A DNA stretch of 64,000 nt from Mytilus galloprovincialis (Eukaryota; Mollusca; Bivalvia; Mytilida; Mytilidae): positions 85,098,916 through 85,162,915 of the forward strand of contig NC_134840.1 of assembly GCF_965363235.1 (NCBI RefSeq). Direction: 5' to 3'. The position numbers and the translations under genes were made by a program. The notes under the pieces were generated by a model that was not told the DNA's origin, ran no database searches, and was given only the letters and a program-made list of their open reading frames with translations. This document shows, piece after piece, positions 10,437 through 21,900 of the stretch; position 1 is the stretch's first letter; each line of letters begins with the position of its first letter.

Positions 10437-10834
10437 AGTTGAGTCTTTTTCAACTGATTTTCATAGTTTGTTCTTGTGTTGTGCTAAGGGAAAGTGTTGA
10501 ACGCTCACAAACATGTTTTACCCCGTCACATTCTCACGTTTTGTGTCTGTCCCAAGTCAGGAAGGAGCCTGTAGTTCAGTGGTTGTCGTTGGTTCGTGTC
10601 TGACATATTTGTTTTTCGTAATTTGTTTTGACATTAATTAGGCCGTTAGTTTTCTCAATTAAATTGTTTCATATTTTTCATGCAGGGCCTTTTAAAGCCG
10701 ACTAAACGGTTTGGGGTTTTCTTATTGTTGGAGGCCGTACGGTTTCCGGACTCTAACTGCTTTCATCCACTTCATTTGAACTTTGGTGGATAGTTCAAAT
10801 TGTCTCTTTGGTAATCATACCACATCTCCTTAAT
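10437..10834 (+). repeat. Near full-length ~450 bp mussel repeat
   Basis: Ordered landmarks: CAACTGATTTTCATAGTTTG, CGCTCACAAACATG, CTGTCCCAAGTCAGGA, GGAGCCTGTAGTTCAGTGGT, AGGCCGTTAGTTTTCTC, GAGGCCGTACGG and AATCATACCACATCTCC. Other copies or pieces are at 5928, 6380, 17001 (-), 19921, 22165 (-), 29082, 52115, 55700 and 56325. It lies in the 5' UTR intron of the minus-strand gene. Confidence 0.7.
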
Positions 10835-11040
10835 TTTATAATATGTGTAGGACATAAGGTTGTTTTTATCTTCTGTATATCGGTAGATATATATACAATT
10901 AATGAGGTCACTAATTATGCTAATCGCGAGCGAAGTGGTAACATTGGTGTTATTAAAAAATACTTTCTTTTTACTTTAAGGGTCTTATAAAGAGCTATAC
11001 AAAATTCATCCTTACTCTTACACTAACATTAACCTAAAAC

Positions 11041-11239
11041 AGGAATGTGTCCAAAGTACACGGACGCCCCACCATTTTCTATGTTCAGTGGACCGTGAAA
11101 TTTGGTGCCAAAACTCTTGGACTTCAACTTCATCAAAAACTTTTACCAAAAAACTTTTAAACTGTAACTGGACAGACGCGGACAGACGGACAAACGAACG
11201 AACGCACAGACAGAAAAGTCACAATGTCCCTAGGTGGGG
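11041..11239 (-). repeat. F2 hairpin-headed repeat, inverted copy
   Basis: Starts with AATGTGTCCAAAGTACACGG and contains the CGGACAGACGGACAAACGAA microsatellite. It ends near CCTAGGTGGGGGCA, the damaged head hairpin. Confidence 0.6.
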
Positions 11240-11838
11240 GCAGAAAAATAACCAAAAACCCTTACTGTAAACTGCCTTACAATAGACCCAGAAATGCAGG
11301 TAAAACAATGGGAGAATATTTTGAAGGTAATAAAACGATTATCATATTATATAATAGTTGTTATTGGAAGGCAATAACATATTGATTTGAATTGAATATA
11401 ACTTTTCATTTGAGTTACAAACCTTAATGGGAGGAGGATTTCTCGACATGTCCTGAATCAGCATGAAATCAGGTAAATATTTGGACTTTAGAATAATCTA
11501 CGCTACTATGAAAAACATTAATTTTCACCTTTATGTCGTTGATGGTTTATTGCAAAATCTACTTGTATTTTGAAGGACAGAAGAAAAAAATCAAGACCAT
11601 ATCAGAAAGTTCACATTTTCACCGCACCCTCCTAAAATTCTTAAATAAAACAAAAACCACATAAAAGATATTTATATATTAAGTCACCCAGTTCCATGAC
11701 CAAGAAAGTTTTAATTTATTTAGACTTCTAATTAAAAAGTATTATTCAGATGTTATAACATAAATCTTTGTTCTTTTTGATTTAAGCAAATTCTAATTAA
11801 AAATATTCTGGAATTAATATTAATAATTTTAATCTTAC

Positions 11839-11960
11839 CTTCCTACATATTTCTTGAAGTTGTCACCACTACCTTTGTGGTCATCGACGTCTCTTGAATG
11901 TTTGAATTTCCCGCCAAAATGAATACACGGAAAATGACGTTTCTACCGTTACAGACTCTA
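11839..11960. promoter_or_regulatory. Probable bidirectional promoter with E2F-type site
   Basis: TTTCCCGCCAAA at 11907-11918 is a near-palindromic E2F-type site. GACGTC lies at 11886-11891 and TGACGT (CRE half-site) at 11935-11940. The block lies where the minus-strand gene must start transcription, since its 5' UTR exon ends at 11839. It is about 1 kb upstream of the first ERMARD coding exon on the plus strand. A 13-codon upstream ORF may lie in the minus-strand leader. Which gene or genes it drives is inferred. Confidence 0.5.
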
Positions 11961-12962
11961 TAATTATTGACGCCATTCGAAATGAAAGTAGATTTTTTGG
12001 GATTAGAAAATTTACATTTGTTTAGGCAATCGAATCTAAACAGTGCCAGCTACACACAGGAAGGAAATGCAAAGTCAATCTGAGCAAATTTATGATTTGT
12101 TTGCTATCATAATGAAATCACTTTAATTATTTATGGCCACACAGCTCATCTGCTTACAGACAAACCCACAACATTTGTCATTTGTGATTCGAGTTGCCAG
12201 GTGTTATGATTGTTTATAAATATTGAGTTATTTGATCTGTTAGTTATGTTTTAATCTGTTAATAATTCTTTTCACATCTATTGATGATGGCTATAAGAAC
12301 TAGAGTTGTCAATTTTCTTCTTATATTTTTATTTTTTGTATATTTGTCGATGCAAGATGTTTTGGCTACAGTCGTTTCTGCCATATTGCAAGTTTGACTA
12401 TACTTTGTAAAGTGGTTCTGATTATGTTAAATGGGTAATATTCCATTATCAAGCTTTAATAGCAATTTATGCATACAATATATCATATGTAAAGAACAAA
12501 ATAAATTGGCTATGGTGGAAAGACTTTGAGGGGAATTGGTACTATGAATGAACTGGATGTTTGACAGAGATATATAGAATGCATGGTGGTTATGATAGTC
12601 AGAGGGGTTTGTTACTATTTGCCGCGTTGACTATCTATTGGAACCCCACAAAAAATCACAAACCTCTGAGCTTTAGTGCTGTATATATTGTTCAGATGTC
12701 TGTGCATAATACATTGTTTGTGTTAACCTATCCATGGCTGACTCTCTTGTCTGTATGTGGTGACATACCAGGTGCACATCTATACCTAAAATATTATGTT
12801 GAGATCCCCTGTTCATGGGATACACAGAAAAGCGTGTAAATTAGCAATCTCATAAGCATTACAAAACTGAGAGTAGAATAAGATGCAATGTCTTGTTATT
12901 CACACTTTGATGCCATTCTACTCATTTCTATATATATGTGTGTTTTCTTTCAAAATTATTAG
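11961..12962. other. Upstream region of ERMARD
   Basis: No second gene seen. An acceptor-like ATTATTAG ends exactly before the ERMARD ATG, so a non-coding first exon probably lies in this stretch. A possible donor is GCCAG|GTGTTA near 12199. The 92-codon open frame at 12561-12839 has no recognisable content. Confidence 0.4.
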
Positions 12963-15900
12963 ATGGCTGAGTTGTTGCTGACTGCATTGTCTCCAAAGGT
13001 CAGGAGGTTGATAACAGAGGTTGGGGTTCATAATGAATCAAGCCCTGTTAGTTTCTTGTCTTCATCCAAGATTATATGTTGGGATATGTTAAGACAGGTT
13101 TTACCAGGTATTTATCAACTACAATGAATAAAGTTTATTGATGTAGGACATAACTTTTTATGGTGCCTATTTTGTGAATATATTTGAATGAAAAAGGCAA
13201 AAAAAATTGCAGGGAACATTTATAAATTCATGTTTAACTTTACTGTCAAAAGCATGCAAATAAATTATTTAAAAAAATACTTTTCATTTTTTCTTTATTA
13301 TACCTTGATAAATTTATTATACCTTGATAAAAGAGGAGAGAAAGATAAGGCATCCTAAAATGTGTTTATGAGTCTGCTCCTCATTACATTCTAAAGTCAA
13401 ATCTAGTATCTAATTTCCATGTAGGTACATTGTACCTCTCATATGTTTGTATGCCTAATGTGTTTCAGGTGATGACAGTAGAAAATATTTGAAAAAAAAA
13501 TAAAAAAAATATTGTATTTTCCTACAGATGAATGTTTAGAAGATACAAACAGCGATGATTATTTTGAAAAGTGTATTTTTGGACTTGGCTTTCTTTTTAA
13601 AGAATGTGAACATTGTGTTCAAGAAATGACAGTAGATGACCTTTTGCATCATTTCAGTGACCTTATTTCTTGGACATGTCAAGAACAGGTATTGTAATTT
13701 GTGATGAAACAAGTCAGAACTATTGTAAGATCTCTAAAAAGGACCAACAATGTTTATATCCTGTTTCTTTTAGTTTAAAAAAATATATATATATAATTGA
13801 ATCATAGTTGGTTTTTAGCCTTTCCAACCAAAAAAGAAAATGAAATTTATGCTTTTTAACCACTACCAATTTGTTAAGGATTTGTAAAAACTAATTTGTA
13901 AAGTTTCCATATACTGAATAAAACATAAAGATAATATTAAAGTCTCAATATTGGAGCAGAATTTATAAACAAAGAAGACATACCATTACATTAAAAGTTA
14001 TTTTTAGAAAATAGATTTGTATGAAATGAACAATAAAAATGTACCAGTTGTAAGCAGCCAAAGAACAGCAAATTCTCACCTTAAATCATCTATATTATGA
14101 TCCTGCATATGAGGTTGAACATATATTAAACACCATGATACATGAGAATCTCCTTTGAAATATGGATGTACAAACAAAAAAATAAAAGAATTTATTGCTA
14201 AATTTCACACATTGCAAATTGTTGCAAATTTATGCAAAATTATTGCTATTCTGCATTTTTACTCTTTTAACTTGTAGGTCATCAAAGAATGTTTCAGGCT
14301 ACTTAAGACTGACAAGTTAACAGACAATTATTTAGCTCTTCTACTGGTTACTTCTTGTCTAGAAAGAGCACTTGGAGATGTAAGTACAGTTGTCAACCTT
14401 AGAGTATTTATAAACCTACTATAGACCAAATTACAGTCAAACGGAAACCTGTTTTAAGAGACCACTTAAGAGAGGCAACAGTAGGTACAGAAGTCAACCT
14501 GTTGTAAGACCTCCCTTTGTGTCCAATGTTTATAAAGAGTGCTTGGAGGTTTAAGCACATCAGTCAACCTGTTTAAAGGCCAACCTACCTGCCCCATGTC
14601 TATAAAAAGACGTACAGACATGTATAATCAAGTTTTTTTTGTTCATCAGGGAAAAGAATGAAATGTTCGTCATCTAATTGTATGTCACAAAATATAATTT
14701 GTCTTATATTCTGGTTTACCTTTCAAATAGTCAACTTGTGATAAGATCACACTGGCTGCCCCATGTCTAGACAGACCACTTAAAGATGTAAGTGCAGTAT
14801 TCAACATTACAGAAGACAACTTGTTATAAGATCACCCTATAAGTACCATGTCAGCTCCATGTCTGTAAAGAGCATGTAAACTCTGTAATAGGTGCCTTTT
14901 GATTTAATTTTACAGCAGATTCCATTGAGTGTGTAGCCAAAGGTAATATCTTTGGTTAGCTTGCTTGTTACCTGAACCGTGAAGTCTTTATAAGGTAAGG
15001 TATACTACCCTCATTTCAAAGTAGCATAGTCCAACAGACAGATCGATTGGTTTTCTGTCGGACTAGTCTATTCTTAAAGTAGGGTAATTTACCTAACCTA
15101 ACAATGACTTCACGGTTCAGCTAACAAGCAAGCTAACCAAAGATATTACCTTTGACTTCACACTCAATGGAATCTGCTGTAATAGGGTTTTCTCCCTTGG
15201 TTTCTAGTGCAAGTATAAATAAATACACAAATCATGTAATAAACATTTAATTACAGGTGTATTTGTTAGAGAATACCATTTGTCCTTCCATGTTAAAAGA
15301 TATTCTATCATCTTCAACACTAAAGAAAATCTTTGGGCCTACTGTTGTAAGTATTGTTTGTTTTGAGTCTCTTTAGGCTAGAATATAAAAATGATATTGA
15401 GAGTTTCCCTTTCTGCAAGATTGTATGCCTCAATTTTATTTATTTTGCATGACAAAAATTTAACTCTTATGTAAATATTAAAAATAAAATATTCTATATT
15501 ATGACTGCTTTATCATCTTCCATCAGGATTAAGAAGGAATAATACAAAATTTACCATGCAGAATATATAAGCTTTATTGTAATTGGCTTTCAACTGTTAT
15601 TTAGACAATCATTTTTTTTACTTTCAAAGTATCCTCAGTGTAAAAAAATTCAAGCAAAGTTGTTTTTATAAAAAAAATATTTAAAAAAACAATTGATTGA
15701 AAAAAAAATGGTTATGGCATTTTGTATGTTACTTTTTTTCAGGTTCAAGTTTTAAGAGCTGTTATTGGTCCACCTATTTCATTGAATCTAAGGAATATTA
15801 TTTGGCATGGATTTCCTACAGAACAAGAAATTTCAAAAAGGCAAGTTGTAACGATACTCGCATTTTTTTCTTAAATCAGATTTAAATCTTTTTTTCAGTT

Positions 15901-18900
15901 AGTAAAACTTAAGTTTATATGGGATGGATAGACATTTTTTATTTAACCTCTCCTCGCCACCCCTCCTCTCCCCTCCCCTCCCCTAAACTTTAATTGATTA
16001 TTTCAAATAAAGGTTTTCGCTATCTGCCTTGAATAAACACCACCCATCAAATTTTAATAAAAGTGTATTTCTATGCCCCCATTTAATAAATTCTGGAAAA
16101 AGCCCTTTCTCCTAATTCTTCTCAGTAATGTTTCTTCCAAATGAATACTAGAATGAATGTATGATCAAAAAATATTTAACTAGATAATGGATATACCTGT
16201 ATGATGATTTCAGCAAATGTTTAAATCTTTATGTAAGCTTTTTTTATAAAAGGTGCAAATTATTTGATAATTTTATAATTAGAAAAGGTCTGATGTGATT
16301 ACCACCTGCGCAAAATAATCATTTATGTAAACTTGCATTTATATTTTTTCATTAATTTCCTTGTATATTTGCAATTTACATTTACATTTATTTTTACGCC
16401 CCACCTACAATAGTAGAGGGGCATTATGTTTTCTGGTCTATGCGTCCTTCCGTCTTTTTGTCCGTTCATTCGTTCGTCCGTCTGTCTGTTCGTCCAACTT
16501 CAGGTTAAAGTTTTTGGTCAAGGTAGTTTTTGATGAAGCTGAAGTCCAATAAACTTGAAACTTAGTACACATGTTCCTTATGATATGATCTTTCTTATTT
16601 TAAATCCAAATTAAACTTTTGACCCCATTTTCATGGTCCACTGAACATAGAAATTAAAAGTGTAAGTTTCAGGTTAAAGTTTTTGGTCAAGGTAGTTTTC
16701 GATGAAGTTAAAGTCCAATCAACTTGAAACTTAGTACACATGTTCCCTTTTGGTTGATCTTTTTACTTTAAAGGCCAAATTAGATCTTTTACCTAATTTC
16801 ATGGTCCATTGAACATGGAAAATGATAATGCAAGTGGGGCATCCATGTACTTTGGACACATTCTTGTTATTTAATTATTTTATTTATCATTTTTGAAATG
16901 GAATGTATAAATCCCCTGAATGGGTCAAACCAAAGACTTGAAAAATAGTAATTGCTGCTTATCAACTAATAAACAGTATTTTAGGAGAAAGAGCAAATAA
17001 AAAAGAAGATGTGGTATGATTGCCAATGAGACAACTATCCACAAAAGAAAAGACTGCTGGGTTCAGAATCAGGATAATAATTGCAGAGTGTTACATTGTG
17101 AAGAAGCACGTTAAAAATCAAGCTTACCTTAACTGTCTAGCAAAAAAGCAGCGTTTCTATTCTTCCACATTAACATATCCTTGCCCTGAATATGCAAGTA
17201 ATTTTTTTCTGGATATGAAACAGCCATTCATCATCAGTTGCAAGACAACATAAGGACTTTACCACACCTATTTCTTAATTTAAAGAACATGGACTTATTT
17301 TTATTTTTTCAGATACACATGTTTTCTGTTAATAGTATTACCAAGTCTGGATCAGTATTTACAAGGAGATATTCCTCATAGATCACCAATAATATTTCAT
17401 CAAGACAGTCAGTATGCAGAGATATTGCCAGGTATTCATTTAAACCAAGACAAGATTCATCTAAACCTTTATATTATCCTCCTCTTTTGACCTTTGAATT
17501 GAGGTTCAAAGTGTAGAAGTATACTGTATGGGAAAAAAGAAAGGCACATGCCAAGACAACTTCTAGCTGAACATATTTGACTTCTTTATCATGTTTGACT
17601 CTGGATGCTTATAAATTTTCTTACAGCTGGTTAATAGACAGACCACTTTCGAGTTCATCTGTCACCAGGAAAAACTCGTCAATTATGCGCGCCTTAATGA
17701 CGTCATTTACCAGATAGAGGGGATTGCCTGTATCCCTGCACTTTTAACATTCATCAAGCGTCTTAGTAATCGTCATTGTGCAGGATAAACTAGAAATAAT
17801 GTTTGTTTTTCGTAAGAACCTAATCACAATTCACTAATGACAGCAGTGCTGATTGTCAATTAGAAGAATTTAATTTGCCGAATAATTTGTACAATATAGC
17901 ATTATAGTTTTCAAACTACTAGCTCAACATAGGAACGGAAACGTCATGGATGATGTTCACTAAAACCAGAGTTCTTGACGGAAATGCATCGAACTCGAAA
18001 GTTGTCTATTCTTTTTTATTTCATAATTTCTAAGAGCTTGTTTTAACCAAAGTTGATCAGTTAATATTACCACAGATATATAACTTTTGATTTCTTGTTT
18101 TATTGAATCAGATATAAATGACATGACGTCAGAAGAGATGAAGATATTAATGCAAACCAGTAGCTTCATACCTAAATACCAACTAACACTTTGGAACCAC
18201 TGCATAGACTTGTATAACACTGATAGACCAGGCCTGGCTATGGTTTTGCTGTTACCTTTGTTAGAACATGCCCTTAGATGTCAGTTTTCTATTGTAAACA
18301 ATTGTCCAGGGAGAACCATTACAGCTGAGGTTAGTATCATTGTTAAATATTTCACTCAGTCTGAGTTTTTTTTGTTTTTTTTATTCATTTATGCCAAAAT
18401 ATTTGAATTTTTAATTTCAAAAACAAAACCATGGAGTCTTTGCTATTTCTTACACATCAAAAAGGATTACAATTTACATTTACATGGAATGATCTAATAA
18501 GATTTATGTTATGATTAGGGATCTGACAGAACCTGACAATTTTTTATTTTTGTGTAAAATTAAACAAATATGGGAATTTTGCCCATCGGTATCAGCTTTT
18601 TAAACCAGATTATAAATTAAAGGAAATTGATATTTATGTATTGTCTTTATCATTAGTAATCTTTTTTTAAAAACCCTAATCATTGTTTTATTTTATTATT
18701 TGTATTTAATAGATGAAATTTACTTTGCTCTTTCAGGCAACAACATTATATACTACTCTTGATGAGGTAGGCTATCAAACTTATTTAAAGGTTTTGTTTT
18801 ATTTTCAAATTACATGTTTATTGTGTAATCTCCCCTATCTTAATAGATTATACTGATGGATTTATTATTTACTATCAGATGTCAAATACTGCTGTCCTTT

Positions 18901-21900
18901 CAACATTAGAAAGTACATGATATGTAAAATGGGGAAAAAAACAAAAAAACATTGAGTTATCTCCCATTGCTTAACAGATTCCACATTACTATTTAGTATC
19001 AGATGGTCCGAGTACACAGTTATCGTCCCTTGATTTTCGTTGTCCACGAATATAGTCCCTAGTGTGGACAGTGTGTTACTTGCCAATCTGTTTTATACCC
19101 CTTTCAAATTTATTTATTTATGTTTTATACCTCAAATATAAGTAAAGTAGTGATTTTGTCCAGCTGAAAAAGTTTAAAAATAAGTATTCCGGAAGCTGTC
19201 AAAAGATTTTAAGATCCCCTGAACATAAAATTGTTCATATTTTGAGTTAGAGCTGATGAAGTTTTCTATAGTTTTGATATAATTTGTCCCAAAAGTAGTA
19301 CATAACACTGTAAAAATATTATTAAGAAAGCGCAGGTTGGATTTTTTTTATTTCCATTTATTGTCTAAAAGAAATGCACTACGAAAAACTGTGTACTCGG
19401 ACCAGATGTGAAATGTTGCAGTTGTTTAGAACAATAGAAAAGTGCATTATAGATAGAATTAAAGAATCTCATATTTGGATATTGTTCATCTTACAACAAA
19501 TGAAAGTACAAATGAATCCATTACCAATTTTCCAAATTAATGTGTGATGAGCAGTTACTAAGATTTTAAAGGCCCAAATGGATATAAGCTGAAGAGCTCA
19601 GTTTATTTTCTGGTATTTTATCTTAATTTTGTGGTTTGAAAACAGATTAAACATTTTTACAGGCAATATTACAGCAAATGTTAAACAAGACTTTTTACAT
19701 TTTTAATGAATAAATGAATGCTGAATGACTTTTATTTTTATTGATAGATTCTTGATCAATATGTCACAGAAAATGTAAAAAATAAGCTGCCATCTGAGAT
19801 TGGAGAGTCTATTATGGTTAGTTTATCTAATTCTAAATATCAAACACTGAACTGAACACTGCATTTCTGACTTTACTCTGTACAATTTTCTCCATTCAGT
19901 ATGAACTAGACATGGGAAATTGGCTTTGCTCATTGTTGAAGGCCGTACGGTGACCTATAGTTGTTAATGTCTGTGTCATTTTGGTCTTTTGTGGATAGTT
20001 GTCTCATTGGCAATCATACCACATCTTCTTTTATATATGGTCCAAAAAAAGCTTTATAAACATACTTTCATTTGTAAACTAAATTTGCCTTCTGAACTGC
20101 CTAAAAACAATAAAACACTATGTGTACAAACATTCTACACACTTAAGATTAACCATGGACAGTGCCCATGAGAAAATACTTTGATATGGGCTTCATAAAA
20201 TTGAGAATGGCAATGGGGAATGTGTCAACAACCCAGCCTAAAAACAGAAAACAACCAAAGACCACCAATGGGTCAACCAACATAGCAAGAAAATCCTGAA
20301 CCTGGAAGGGTGGTTTAACTGGCCTCTAAATAAAAAAGTGTACTTATTCTGTTACACCGTTCCGTAATTTATATAATTCGTTTGATTATATTCTTAATCT
20401 ATTTATGTGTTCCAGTCTAGGAGGATTATTCATCTTTAACCTTATAAGAACATTAAAACATCGTATCATCGCTACCTTTCCCCTGCTCACACGGATCTCA
20501 AACCGAACATTGCAAGGTCATACCAGTTCTGGATAACTTTTCAAAGGACAAACGTCATCTAGGACACAATTCGTGGCTAACCACAGAGTGAGTTAACTTT
20601 ACAACATTGTTTGTGAAGCCTTCAAATTACTCTATACATATTTGAACATTCTCTCCGTGAAACACTGGAAATTTAACTGCTCTTGAAAGTACAGGGCTCA
20701 CACTACTTAAGAATTATAGGGAGAAGTGACTTCTCTTTTTGAAACTGATAGGGAGAAGTGGTGAGATTTGAAAGAGAAGTGCTCAATCGCGCGGTGCGCT
20801 TCAATGTTTGGATTTTACAATAGTATAAAGGGCCATATGTAAATAATGTTCTTTTTATGTTGTTCAATTCATATGAGTAAAAAATTACAATTAAAGTAAC
20901 ATTTGAAATTAAAAGTTGTTTAAGTTTTACTAAGGTTCTTGTGAGAACCTACCAACTAAATATCTAGCACTAAAAAAAATAATATTATTTTAAAAATTGT
21001 AAAGAAATTACAATATATCAATTACAATTTAATTAAAAATTATCTTTGTATGAAATTCAGTGTTTCTCATAAAAAAAAATATAAAAGTTATTACTGGGCC
21101 ATAATATATTGATATTAGTATAATAGTTTCAGAGTTAAGCAACTTTAATCAATAGTTTGAAACAATCCATAAAAAAATATAGGGAATCATATACACCAAT
21201 GAATTAGATGTAACCAAAAGTCTCTTAATGCGTGTGGAATGCGTAATTTTTCCCTTTGGGATTAATATTCTTCTGTCAGCTGTTCCATCCGTGCGTCCGT
21301 AGTAATTATTGTAAAAGTACGGATTTCGGTCATAGCTGGTCCGGTTCAGATCCGTAGTTTAGAAATCGGTCAATGGCGGACGAATGCAAGAAAATTTACA
21401 AAAATAAACGATGTTTGACAAGTTATTTTGAAAGGAACATGACGGTTTTAATGCAATAAATGGATTTAACATTTACTGGAGGCAACTTTTATCACGTTTA
21501 AATGAAGTAACAAACTTATTTTGCCGCCGAAATTTAGGTTGATGTACGTTTTCGAGTAACAAGCACCGGAACTTGCGCAAGTTGCGGAAATGCACGAAGT
21601 GATAAAAAGTTGGATTTTTATCAAATAACCTGCTACACACTGCGAAGACAATGCTTCAACCTCTTTTCTAAAGAGAATGAATCGTTTATGTCTGAATTTC
21701 TTTAATTATCAGTAAAAAATTGATGTTTCATCAACTTGGTAAAAATTGAAAATGTCCGATGACGGAAGCGACTGAAAGCGACTATCGTCAAGAACAGGGC
21801 GACTTGTTTTCGCTTTTGGAGGTCGGGGAAAGCGAAGTGACGATCGGGAAGGCGACTTCTTCGCCCAAGTCGCCTGGTAGCGTGAGCCCTGAAGTACAAC

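Larger units (their letters stand above)
10343..11838 (-). other. 5' UTR intron of the minus-strand gene
   Basis: On the minus strand the donor AGGAAG|GTAAGAT lies at 11839/11838 and the acceptor GTTTATGTTTTCAG|TC at 10343/10342. Both match consensus well. The intron holds the two repeats listed; 11240-11838 is AT-rich with nothing recognised. Inferred from splice motifs only. Confidence 0.55.
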
